Below, piece by piece: positions 1-7,504 of a stretch of DNA of 50,686 nt; position 1 is the stretch's first letter; every line of letters begins with the position of its first letter. A model generated the notes under the pieces. The model worked only from the letters and a program-made list of their open reading frames with translations, was not told where the DNA came from and did no database searches. Origin of the DNA: Bacillota bacterium (GTDB lineage: Bacteria > Bacillota > Clostridia > Acetivibrionales > DUMC01). Location of the stretch: positions 1-50,686 of the forward strand of contig JABUEW010000013.1 of assembly GCA_013314855.1 (NCBI GenBank). Reading direction: 5' to 3'. The position numbers and the translations under genes were made by a program.

Positions 1-12
1 TATTAAAAAAAT

Positions 13-41
13 AAAATGCGCCCTCTCATTTTTTCGAGGGC
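13..41 (-). terminator. Intrinsic terminator of the 458-aa minus-strand gene
   Basis: A six-pair stem GCCCTC/GAGGGC (20-25 with 36-41) closes a ten-base loop. Read on the minus strand it is followed by a T-rich tail (GCATTTTATTTTTTT), as in a rho-independent terminator, and it lies 40 bases beyond the stop codon of the gene at 82-1458. Positions 13-23 (AAAATGCGCCC) also match the end of the repeat element described at 30210-30442, so the tail may come from another copy of that element. Confidence 0.75.
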
Positions 42-81
42 TTTTCGATTTTAATAAACTATTTAAACCATGGACATCAAC

Positions 82-1458
82 TTAATTTGCATACCTTTTT
101 ATCATAAATTGATGATGTTTACTTGTTTTTGTGTATTTTTCAAGAGCAGGCTCTATTTCCGACTTTTTAAGATATCTGAAACGTATGGTTGTGTGGTTCT
201 CGAAACCGTTTTCGTACACTATTTTCATTACTGTTTTATGGTCCACCCTGTATTTGTTCATTAATTCCTGGACTGTTATATAGTCCTCAATAGGCCTTGG
301 AATTAACGGATCTCCACCAAAATACTTTACACACATTTCCGTAATTGTTGTAGGATTACTACCAAGCTTCTGGGCTATTTGGACATAGGTAAGCCCCTGT
401 TTTCTTAAATTCCAAATGTCCTCTTTGTTAATCTTCTTAATATCTTTCTTTGCACTTTTATATATAAATCCATAGCTTGATATAAAATCGTTTATGGACA
501 TATTATGCTTTCTGGCGTGACGTTTTATATAATTATATAAAGTAGTGTTACTGTGAAGATTGTATATGTACCCTCCTACTGCAACTTTACTTAATTTTTT
601 CTTAATATTTTCATCATAAATTTTCTTCTTCAATTCTCTGATATCTTCTCTTAATTCTTTTTGATGTTCTTTATCGCCTAAAGTTTTATACAGATAATAT
701 TCCTTGGCCTTTAAAGTAGAAGAATTGAATACCGATACGAGCATGCCGGCAAGTCCAAGTTTACGGAAATCCGAGGTATTAAGAAGCAAAATATCTTCCA
801 GACTATATTTTTTCTTTCTAAATATTTTATGCATGAAATAGAATGCATTGTCCAATGAATCGGCTGCAGCCCACTTTATTTTATATTTGAAGTCGGTGGG
901 GTGGAATTTATTTGGGTATACAAAGTTAAAAAGAGAATAAATAGACCAATTGAAATATGATAATACATTGTATATCCCATGTTTTAGCAGCCTGTCTTTC
1001 CAATTAAGAGTAGGTATGTCCTCAATCCGTCTTATTCCTTCCTTTCTCACCATATCTTGTACAGCTTCAATTATTGCGTTATCGTCATGCCATATACCAT
1101 GCTTGCTCCACATCCATTCTTTTAGTTTTCTTGTTCTGAATTCCTCCGGGTAGGCATTTTTTAAAACAGCTAAAACATCATGATTAAAAACCCTTTGAAC
1201 CATACCAAATAGTTTGTATTTAATCAAAATGGATTTTAACTGTTTCAAATTGTAGTTGGGCAAGTTGGTAACTTCAAGCCCGGCAAGATTTTCAAAACAA
1301 TAACGGGTAAGGACGCGACACTTCACTTTTATACCTTTTACCTGTTCTTTTTCTTTTGTCCAAAAATCCTTTGGGAAGCTTTCTCCTTCTTCGAGAACTT
1401 CCTTATACTGCACTAATGCTTCAAGCTCTGTCGTGTTTAATTTAAATATATTTACCAT
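82..1458 (-). CDS. Unrecognised 458-aa protein with two C-terminal HTH-like segments
   Basis: I do not recognise a named family with certainty. The first 250 residues contain repeated units with a pattern like L-x-GM-x-x-VF followed by AYPEEF- or YPNKF-type sequence, resembling DUF4046-type repeats of Firmicutes. A lysine-rich helical stretch follows. The C-terminus has two helix-turn-helix-like segments: about residues 345-380 (LTYVQIAQKLGSNPTTITE) and 390-420 (VQELMNKYRVDHKTVMKIV). DNA binding is therefore inferred; the target is unknown. The start at 1458 is preferred because GGGG lies eight bases upstream, whereas the in-frame ATG at 1476 has no visible ribosome binding site. The gene is divergent from folP, and a terminator follows it. 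There is no signal peptide or membrane segment. Confidence 0.75.
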   Translation of the reverse strand: MVNIFKLNTTELEALVQYKEVLEEGESFPKDFWTKEKEQVKGIKVKCRVLTRYCFENLAGLEVTNLPNYNLKQLKSILIKYKLFGMVQRVFNHDVLAVLKNAYPEEFRTRKLKEWMWSKHGIWHDDNAIIEAVQDMVRKEGIRRIEDIPTLNWKDRLLKHGIYNVLSYFNWSIYSLFNFVYPNKFHPTDFKYKIKWAAADSLDNAFYFMHKIFRKKKYSLEDILLLNTSDFRKLGLAGMLVSVFNSSTLKAKEYYLYKTLGDKEHQKELREDIRELKKKIYDENIKKKLSKVAVGGYIYNLHSNTTLYNYIKRHARKHNMSINDFISSYGFIYKSAKKDIKKINKEDIWNLRKQGLTYVQIAQKLGSNPTTITEMCVKYFGGDPLIPRPIEDYITVQELMNKYRVDHKTVMKIVYENGFENHTTIRFRYLKKSEIEPALEKYTKTSKHHQFMIKRYAN

Positions 1459-1774
1459 GTCAACAACCCCATGCAAATTTGTAAAATTTATAATATGATT
1501 TGTCAGATTTGTTATTTTATTATACTATTATCTACATATAAATTCTATCTATGAGTAAATTTTTTTTCTACGTAAAATGAAAATAAATTTTTTACTGCTT
1601 TTTTAGCAAAATTAAACAAAGTTTTACCAATGCGCATAAAACAAGAAATCTATCGTTAATTTGGTTTTACAAGTATTGGCTTAAGTTAGCCACATATGGT
1701 ATTATAATAATATAAAATTTACCGCTGAACAATCATCTGTAACAACAGGTAGGTAGAAGGATGGTGACGATATC
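1459..1774. other. AT-rich divergent intergenic region
   Basis: This gap separates the minus-strand HTH protein from folP and must hold promoters for both. A TATAAT hexamer lies at 1703-1708, but its best upstream partner (TTAAGT at 1681-1686, 16-base spacing) is poor, so no promoter is assigned. No open frame or strong hairpin is visible. Confidence 0.5.
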
Positions 1775-2617
1775 ATGCAATACTTTGAATGTAGAGGTTA
1801 CAAATTGCCATTAGGTAGCAAAACTTATATTATGGGAATACTTAATGTTACTCCCGATTCTTTTTCTGATGGAGGTAAATATACTACAGTTGAGGCTGCC
1901 GTTAAAAAAGCGAGGGAAATGGTAGAAGAAGGGGCAGATATAATTGATATTGGCGGAGAATCTACAAGGCCGGGGTTTAAAGCCGTAGAGGCAGAGGAAG
2001 AATTAAAGAGAGTATTGCCTGTTCTAGAATTGCTTGTAAAAGAGCTGGGTGTGCCCATATCGGTTGACACAAGCAAAGCGGTTGTGGCGGAGAAGGCCCT
2101 TCAGGTAGGGACCCACATTATTAACGATATATGGGGACTGCAAGGAGATCCTTTAATGGCCGAAATTGCGGCTAAATACAATGCAGGGGTTATAGTAATG
2201 CACAATAAGGTTGATAAGGTATACGATGATTTACTGGGGGAAATTAAGCAGTTTTTGAAGAAAAGCATTGATATTGCCTTAAAGTCCGGAATAGGACGCA
2301 ATAGTATTATCATTGACCCCGGTATAGGATTTGGGAAGACTTTTCAACACAACCTAGAGGTTATGAAGAGGCTTGGTGAGTTAAAGGATTTAGGGTTTCC
2401 GGTACTCCTTGGAGCATCCAGGAAGTCCTTTATAGGCCAAATACTCAATTTACCTGTTAATGAAAGAGTAGAAGGTACTGCTGCCGCTACTGCTCTTGGG
2501 ATTGCCGGAGGAGTCGATATTGTACGGGTACATGACGTGAAGGAGATGGCAAGGGTTGCTAGAGTAGCTGATGCCATAGTTAGAGGTGAGGAGTGGGAGA
2601 TTAGAGGTGAGAAGTGA
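1775..2617 (+). CDS. folP: Dihydropteroate synthase
   Basis: FolP condenses 6-hydroxymethyl-dihydropterin pyrophosphate with p-aminobenzoate to dihydropteroate and is the target of sulfonamides. The 280-aa TIM barrel shows all family signatures: ILNVTPDSFSDGG near the N-terminus, DIIDIGGESTRPG, SVDTSK, IINDIWG, IIDPGIGFGK, LGASRKSFIG and the C-terminal VRVHDVKEM. Length is normal. The last residues and the stop codon lie inside a run of heptanucleotide repeats (2581-2692), so the final few amino acids (after about residue 269) are probably not conserved. folB and folK follow on the same strand, making a folate biosynthesis cluster as in B. subtilis (sul-folB-folK). The enzyme is cytoplasmic. 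Confidence 0.96.
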   Translation: MQYFECRGYKLPLGSKTYIMGILNVTPDSFSDGGKYTTVEAAVKKAREMVEEGADIIDIGGESTRPGFKAVEAEEELKRVLPVLELLVKELGVPISVDTSKAVVAEKALQVGTHIINDIWGLQGDPLMAEIAAKYNAGVIVMHNKVDKVYDDLLGEIKQFLKKSIDIALKSGIGRNSIIIDPGIGFGKTFQHNLEVMKRLGELKDLGFPVLLGASRKSFIGQILNLPVNERVEGTAAATALGIAGGVDIVRVHDVKEMARVARVADAIVRGEEWEIRGEK

Positions 2618-2692
2618 GAGGTGAGAGGTTAGAAGTGGGAGGTTGGAGGTAAAGAGTAAGAGGTGAGGAGTGAGAGGCGGGAAGTGAGAATG
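2581..2692 (+). repeat. Sixteen tandem heptanucleotide repeats (GAGAGGT-like)
   Basis: The sequence divides cleanly into sixteen 7-base units, mostly GAGAGGT, GAGAAGT, GAGGAGT, TAGAGGT or GGGAGGT. All are purine-rich with T at position seven in most units. The array begins inside the end of folP, contains its stop codon (2615-2617) and ends on the folB ATG (2690). Many units contain AGGTGA or GAGGTG, which match the anti-Shine-Dalgarno sequence. Because seven is not a multiple of three, a gain or loss of units would change the C-terminal reading frame of folP. Confidence 0.9.
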
Positions 2693-3058
2693 GATAAGAT
2701 AATTATTAAAAATATGAAAATCTATGGGTATCATGGAGTTTTGCCGCGGGAGCAGAAGGAAGGCCAGCTTTTCTGTATTGATGTAGAGATGTATACAGAT
2801 TTGGGAAAAGCGGGAGATTCAGATAGTCTTGAGGATACGGTAGATTACTCTGAAGTTTATAATTTGGTTAGAGATATTGTGCAAAGTAATAAGTTCCAAC
2901 TTATAGAGAAATTGGCTAAAACTATAGGTAAAGCCATATTGCAAAAATACAATAGGGTAGATAGTGTTAAAATATGTGCAAGAAAGCCTGAGGCACCCAT
3001 AGAAGGAGAATTTGGTTGGGTAGGTGTAGAGGTACACTTACACAGGGAAAGGGTTTAA
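2690..3058 (+). CDS. folB: Dihydroneopterin aldolase
   Basis: FolB cleaves 7,8-dihydroneopterin to 6-hydroxymethyl-7,8-dihydropterin and glycolaldehyde, the step before FolK. The 122-aa protein has the usual T-fold length and motifs: YGYHGVLPREQKEGQ near residues 12-26, DSLEDTVDYSEVY, FQLIEKLA and ARKPEAPIEGEFGWVGVEVH, with the catalytic lysine in the RKPEAP segment. The open frame extends upstream to a GTG at 2663, but that part is translated repeat array (RSERREVR), so the ATG at 2690 (MDKIIIKN) is taken as the start. The Shine-Dalgarno sequence comes from the last repeat units. Confidence 0.94.
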   Translation: MDKIIIKNMKIYGYHGVLPREQKEGQLFCIDVEMYTDLGKAGDSDSLEDTVDYSEVYNLVRDIVQSNKFQLIEKLAKTIGKAILQKYNRVDSVKICARKPEAPIEGEFGWVGVEVHLHRERV

Positions 3059-3148
3059 GATGCCGAAATACCAAAATAGTATAGTAAGATTTACAAGAAA
3101 CAGGGATGAAGAATAAAATTTGCACAAAATTGAAACGGGGAGGGAAAA

Positions 3149-3658
3149 ATGGATTCCAAAGCTCATATTGAATTAGCTAAAGCTTATATTGGATTGGGTT
3201 CGAATATGGGAAATCGTTATGAAAATCTTATGAAGGCAGTTAAAGCCGTTTCAGCTTTAAATAATACCAGGCTAATTAAATCTTCCGGAATATATGAAAC
3301 TGAACCTGTAGGATATTTGTTACAGGAAAAGTTTTTGAATATGGTTATTTTGATTGAAACCGGCTTAAGCCCCCTGGAACTTTTGAAAAAACTACAGGAA
3401 ATAGAGGGTATGCTTAAAAGAAAAAGAATAATACATTGGGGGCCGAGAACTATTGACCTGGATATTTTGCTTTATGATAAAATAACTCTTAACCTTCCGG
3501 AATTGAAAATACCTCATCCTGAATTGTTGAAACGTGCGTTTGTATTAATACCCTTAAAAGATATAGAACCGGATATGGAAATATACGGAATAAATATTGA
3601 CAGATATATAGATGCATGTAATGATAAAGATGGAGTAAGGCCTTATTATTCCTGTTAA
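3149..3658 (+). CDS. folK: 6-hydroxymethyl-7,8-dihydropterin pyrophosphokinase
   Basis: FolK transfers pyrophosphate from ATP to 6-hydroxymethyl-dihydropterin, giving the substrate of FolP. The 169-aa protein shows the HPPK signatures: AYIGLGSNMGNR near residue 12, YETEPVGY, FLNMVILIET, the RKRIIHWGPRTIDLDILLYD block with the catalytic aspartates, and IPHPELLKRAFVLIPL. The start has a GGGAGGG ribosome binding site. The stop codon falls within the first copy of a 16-base direct repeat that flanks a 256-bp inserted segment, so the distance to the next gene has probably been enlarged. Confidence 0.95.
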   Translation: MDSKAHIELAKAYIGLGSNMGNRYENLMKAVKAVSALNNTRLIKSSGIYETEPVGYLLQEKFLNMVILIETGLSPLELLKKLQEIEGMLKRKRIIHWGPRTIDLDILLYDKITLNLPELKIPHPELLKRAFVLIPLKDIEPDMEIYGINIDRYIDACNDKDGVRPYYSC

Positions 3659-3924
3659 TAAGATGAAAAGCGTGATAAGCGTCGCATTGCGTTGTCAGAC
3701 TTCGGGCGCAAAAATCCTCACATATACCCACATATGCTATTAAGGGACCCGTGAGGAGACCCGTGAAACCCTGCTACCAAAAAGGGGGGTGACAGGATGC
3801 GAAGCATCCGTCATGCAGGGGGGAATGCCCCCCTATGAGTGACCAAGGCTTCCTAGCACTGCTCGCTTCTGACGCTTTTCATTGATATTTGTGACTGGAG
3901 GTCATGAATGTTAATAAGATGAAA
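3653..3924. mobile_element. 256-bp intergenic insertion with 16-bp direct repeats and terminal inverted repeats
   Basis: The 16-mer TGTTAATAAGATGAAA occurs at 3653-3668 and again at 3909-3924. Between them lie perfect 11-bp inverted ends, ATGAAAAGCGT (3663-3673) and ACGCTTTTCAT (3872-3882). The interior is GC-richer than its neighbours and full of palindromes: GGATGC/GCATCC near 3797-3811, a six-G/six-C hairpin near 3821-3835, and a duplicated GACCCGTGA. There is no credible reading frame. Removing 256 bp would leave one repeat copy and put the folK stop directly before the ribosome binding site of the gene at 3936, as expected for an insertion. I cannot assign a family. Confidence 0.7.
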
Positions 3925-3935
3925 GGGGGGATTTT

Positions 3936-4571
3936 GTGGCGGAGGTTTATTATTATATACCGGCGGATAAAGCTGAATACGTGGTAGAGTGCGGTTTGAA
4001 GCTGTCAAGATGGTATGACAAGGAAGTGCTTATTAATGGAGTTAAAAAGAAGTGTATAGCTGCCCTTTTAAATCCAAAAGACGATATAGAAAAATTTAAT
4101 AATAATAATTTAAAGTGTATCAAACTGGAAGTGCCTTCTAATTATTGCTATGTAGCAGATAAATATCTGTATGACACAGGCATTAATATACCGGAGGTTA
4201 TGGACCTTTACACTGCCTCAATAGTACCTATTGAAAAATATTTGTTTGGCTTTCATAGATTGCCTGAATGTCTTGTTACCACTACCGTCATTGCAGGACA
4301 GGTAAGGATAATGAACAAAATTAAAGATTCTCCTGTGTTGATTAACAGTTCTGAAGAACTTTATATAGACAATCTTATTGAAATGAATAAAGAAAGATAT
4401 ATTGATTTTGAAGACACCGTTCTTTATTATTTCTATTCTAAGCTTGCAGAATTTCAAAAAATTGATAAAATTGAAGACAGGGAGAAAAAAATAGCAATAT
4501 TTATAGATAAAGTACAGGGAAGGGCTATTACAATTAAAATACCAGAAATGATAAGGGGTATAAGTTTATGA
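3936..4571 (+). CDS. Conserved-looking protein of unknown function, 211 aa
   Basis: No family was recognised. The protein starts at GTG behind AAAGGGGGGA and reads as a soluble mixed alpha/beta protein with no signal peptide or membrane segment. Visible features are an N-terminal VYYYIPADKAEYVVECGLKLS segment, a central VTTTVIAGQVRIMNKI segment and a charged C-terminal helix. It ends 20 bases before birA, so it is probably co-transcribed with it. Codon use resembles the neighbours, and the frame is real by spacing, ribosome binding site and length. A role in biotin metabolism is only a guess from position. Confidence 0.8.
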   Translation: MAEVYYYIPADKAEYVVECGLKLSRWYDKEVLINGVKKKCIAALLNPKDDIEKFNNNNLKCIKLEVPSNYCYVADKYLYDTGINIPEVMDLYTASIVPIEKYLFGFHRLPECLVTTTVIAGQVRIMNKIKDSPVLINSSEELYIDNLIEMNKERYIDFEDTVLYYFYSKLAEFQKIDKIEDREKKIAIFIDKVQGRAITIKIPEMIRGISL

Positions 4572-4591
4572 AGGGAAATAAGGAGTAGGGT

Positions 4592-5431
4592 ATGGATGTT
4601 CCGGATATACTTAACGAGTATGAAATAAGGCATAATTTGAATACCCGGATTCTGGGTAGAGAAGTTTATTATTTAAAGAGCGTAGATTCTACAAACAACT
4701 ATGCAAAACAAATTGCTTCCGGAGGTTGTCAAGACGGAACGGTGGTTGTTGCAGATATGCAGACGGCAGGGAAGGGTAGGTTAGGGAAATCGTGGGATTC
4801 TCCTGATAAAAAAGGCATATGGATGTCAATAGTTTTAAAGCCTTTAATTGAGCCGTCCAAGGTACAGATTATTACACTAGCAGCTTCTGTGGCGGTTGTA
4901 TCGGGTATAATGCATACTGTCGGAGTGCGTGGAGGGATAAAGTGGCCTAATGATATAATCCTGGAAGGGAAAAAAGTTTGCGGAATATTGACAGAAATGA
5001 ATTCTGAGCAGGATAAAGTAAACTATGTTATAGTTGGGATAGGGGTTAATGTAAATCAGGATGTTGGGGATTTTCAAGAAGGTTTAAGGGGAAAGGCAAT
5101 ATCCTTGAAAAGTTACAGGGAAATTGCCGGAATGCCTGATACACAGTTGAAAAGAAGAGATATAATAAAAGGCATATTGGTTGAGATGGAAAAAGTATAT
5201 AATCTTATTAAGAAAGGAGAAACAAGGGAGATTATAAACAAATGGAGGGAATTTTCCATAGTGCTGGGAAAGGAAATCAGGGTAATTTCCGGTAATAATG
5301 AATACACAGGCAGGGTGGAAGATATTACTGATGACGGAAAATTAGTTATTAAGGCTGCCGACGGAGCTATACACAAATTAGTGTCCGGAGAAGTCTCAAT
5401 TAGAGGTCTGGACGAATATTCAATGCAATAA
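4592..5431 (+). CDS. birA: Biotin--[acetyl-CoA-carboxylase] ligase lacking the N-terminal HTH
   Basis: The enzyme makes biotinyl-5'-AMP and transfers biotin to a lysine of carboxylase carrier domains. Motifs are VDSTNNYAK (near 30), the biotinyl-AMP loop GKGRLGKSWDS, KWPNDI, GILTEM and GIGVNVN, then a C-terminal SH3-like domain (about 228-275). At 279 aa it lacks the 60-residue winged helix of bifunctional BirA repressors. It does retain the linker-like segment (DVPDILNEYEIRHNLNTRIL) that normally joins that helix to the catalytic domain. It should therefore act as a ligase without DNA-binding control. The start ATG has GGAGTAGGG upstream. Confidence 0.93.
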   Translation: MDVPDILNEYEIRHNLNTRILGREVYYLKSVDSTNNYAKQIASGGCQDGTVVVADMQTAGKGRLGKSWDSPDKKGIWMSIVLKPLIEPSKVQIITLAASVAVVSGIMHTVGVRGGIKWPNDIILEGKKVCGILTEMNSEQDKVNYVIVGIGVNVNQDVGDFQEGLRGKAISLKSYREIAGMPDTQLKRRDIIKGILVEMEKVYNLIKKGETREIINKWREFSIVLGKEIRVISGNNEYTGRVEDITDDGKLVIKAADGAIHKLVSGEVSIRGLDEYSMQ

Positions 5432-5466
5432 TAATAAAAAATTTCAACAAGACAGGAGTAAAAATA

Positions 5467-6312
5467 ATGATAGTGGATTTTCATGTACATTGTTTCCCGG
5501 ATGACCTGGCGAAAAGAGCAATTCCTAAACTGGAAGAAAGGGCCGGAATTGCTGCCAGCTATGATGGTACCTTGAGTGGACTAAAATGTTCAATGAGTGA
5601 AGCACGCATAGATTGCGCGGTAATCCAATCTATTGCAACTAAACCCGCTCAGACTAAAGCAATTAATGACTGGTCGGCAGCTATACAGAATAATGCTGTA
5701 CAAAATGGAGAAGCGCAAAATGTAGAAATGCAAAACGCAAGGATTGTTGCGTTTGGAAGCATTCATCCTGACTACAGCGACTGGAAGGACGAACTTAAAA
5801 GAATAAAAGATTTAGGGTTAAGAGGTTTAAAGTACCACCCGGATTACCAGGAGTTTTTTGTTGATGAAAAAAGAATGCTCCCTATATATGAGGAGATATT
5901 CAAATTGGACCTTATTTTGCTATTTCATGCAGGGCTTGACATAGGCCTTCCAGAACCATACCATTGTACTCCGAAGAGATTATTGAATGTTTTAAGAGCT
6001 TGCCCCGGAGGTAAAATAATTGCAGCCCATATGGGTGGTTTCAAATGCTGGGATGATGTTGAAAAATATCTTATGGGAGAAGATATATATTTTGACACTT
6101 CGTATGGTATTGGGTGGATGAATGATATTCAGGCGAAAAAAATAATTGCCAACCATGGTTATGAAAAGATACTATTTGCAACTGATGCGCCGTGGGCCCT
6201 TCAAAAAGAGGAAGTTGACAGGTTTAGAAAATTAGGCCTTGAGGATAATATCAGGGATGCTATTCTGGGTGGAAATGCTTGCAGACTACTGGGTCATTCA
6301 GTGAATCATTAG
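5467..6312 (+). CDS. Amidohydrolase-family metal-dependent hydrolase
   Basis: A TIM-barrel hydrolase of the amidohydrolase_2 type. The metal ligands are visible: the N-terminal HxH (DFHVHCFP, residues 4-11), a histidine in LLFHAG, a histidine in AAHMGG and the C-terminal aspartate in FATDAPW. The substrate is unknown; relatives include decarboxylases and lactone or amide hydrolases. A short repetitive insertion (NNAVQNGEAQNVEMQNA, about residues 77-93) sits after the first strands and probably forms a surface loop. The ribosome binding site is AGGAG before the ATG. The protein is cytoplasmic and lies in a long same-strand run of biosynthetic genes. Confidence 0.88.
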   Translation: MIVDFHVHCFPDDLAKRAIPKLEERAGIAASYDGTLSGLKCSMSEARIDCAVIQSIATKPAQTKAINDWSAAIQNNAVQNGEAQNVEMQNARIVAFGSIHPDYSDWKDELKRIKDLGLRGLKYHPDYQEFFVDEKRMLPIYEEIFKLDLILLFHAGLDIGLPEPYHCTPKRLLNVLRACPGGKIIAAHMGGFKCWDDVEKYLMGEDIYFDTSYGIGWMNDIQAKKIIANHGYEKILFATDAPWALQKEEVDRFRKLGLEDNIRDAILGGNACRLLGHSVNH

Positions 6313-6376
6313 GAATTCAGTGAGTCGTTTGGATAACAACTTAAAAGAAGAAATAAAAGAAGAAAGGGTGAAATTA

Positions 6377-6682
6377 ATGACAAAAAAACAGGAGTACGGC
6401 CAAATACCTGCAAAAAAAAGAAGCGATTACGATAACAATAATAATGAAAATTATAATCAAAGACAAAATCGAGAGCAAAATCAGCGCAAAGGAAATAATT
6501 ATAATATTTATAGTAAGAATAAGGGGAGAAGTCGGTCTCTTGCAGACTGTGCCAATTCAAAGCATGAAAAAAAGTCAAAAGCTGATGAAACTATAAATGA
6601 TATAAAAGAGGATATTATCAGAATCGAAAAAGAAATAAGGCTTGAAATTAATGAGATAAGAAGTTTAAAATTAGGACTATAG
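6377..6682 (+). CDS. Small hydrophilic Asn/Lys-rich protein of unknown function
   Basis: This 101-residue product is rich in N, K, E, Q and R, with a disordered middle (YDNNNNENYNQRQNREQ) and a predicted C-terminal helix with heptad-like spacing (DIIRIEKEIRLEINEIRSL) that could form a short coiled coil. No family was recognised. The ATG at 6377 is chosen because GAAAGGGTGA lies just before it. An in-frame GTG at 6320 lacks a good binding site. It stands between the amidohydrolase and coaX on the same strand. Its composition is unlike the enzymes around it. Confidence 0.6.
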   Translation: MTKKQEYGQIPAKKRSDYDNNNNENYNQRQNREQNQRKGNNYNIYSKNKGRSRSLADCANSKHEKKSKADETINDIKEDIIRIEKEIRLEINEIRSLKLGL

Positions 6683-6727
6683 AAAAGCTGTACAAATAAA
6701 TGAGTCTGTCACGGAGGGAACTTAGAT

Positions 6728-7495
6728 ATGCTGTTTGTTATGGATATAGGTAATACGAATATTGTTATGGGAGTATATGGTAAGGAAGGCCTGTTATTTC
6801 ATTGGAGATTGGGTACGAACAGGGAAAAAACTTCCGACGAGTATGGTATATTGATTTTAGAACTTCTAAATTATGAAAAAATTGATGTTTATAAAATTAA
6901 GGCTGCTGTTGTAGCATCTGTGGTACCTCCTATTAATAATACTATTGAAAATGCAATTTTAAGATATTTAAAAGTAGAACCTTTATTTGTAGGCCCGGGT
7001 ATAAAAACAGGGATTAATATAAAACTGGATGACCCCCGTGAATTAGGAGCAGATAGAATAGTGAATGCTGTTGCCGCCTATGAAATATATGGGGGACCTG
7101 TTATCATTGTAGATTTTGGGACAGCTACTACTTTTTGCGTTGTAACATCAAAGGGCGAATATTTGGGCGGTGCTATATGCCCTGGGATTAAGATTTCTGC
7201 TGAAGCTTTATTCCATAGGACTTCTAAATTACCTAAAATTGATATAGTAAAGACACAGAGTATTATAGGTAAGAATACGGTTGCTGCAATGCAGTCGGGG
7301 ATTTTTTACGGCTATGTGGGGCAAGTGGATTATATTGTAAAGCGAATGAAAGATGAAATTAAGGAACCCGGTGTAAAGGTTATAGCAACAGGAGGCCTGG
7401 CCGGCCTTATAGCTACAGAATCCGAGACAATAAATCAGGTAAATGGGTTGCTTACTCTTGAAGGCTTAAGGATAATTTACGAAAAGAATAGATAG
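6728..7495 (+). CDS. coaX: Type III pantothenate kinase
   Basis: CoaX phosphorylates pantothenate in the first step of coenzyme A synthesis. The 255-aa protein has the ASKHA-fold signatures of the type III family: DIGNTN at residues 6-11, [58 protein letters not shown] and IATGGLA. Length is typical. Type III kinases use a monovalent cation and resist feedback by CoA (known for the family). The gene is preceded by CACGGAGGG and is followed nine bases later by the decarboxylase gene, so both are probably in one transcript. Confidence 0.96.
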   Translation: MLFVMDIGNTNIVMGVYGKEGLLFHWRLGTNREKTSDEYGILILELLNYEKIDVYKIKAAVVASVVPPINNTIENAILRYLKVEPLFVGPGIKTGINIKLDDPRELGADRIVNAVAAYEIYGGPVIIVDFGTATTFCVVTSKGEYLGGAICPGIKISAEALFHRTSKLPKIDIVKTQSIIGKNTVAAMQSGIFYGYVGQVDYIVKRMKDEIKEPGVKVIATGGLAGLIATESETINQVNGLLTLEGLRIIYEKNR

Positions 7496-7504
7496 AGGTG
7501 GAAT

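Noticed and set aside
3489-3731. Minus-strand 80-codon frame over the end of folK and the insertion
   Set aside because: It overlaps folK antisense, spans the inserted element and has no ribosome binding site.
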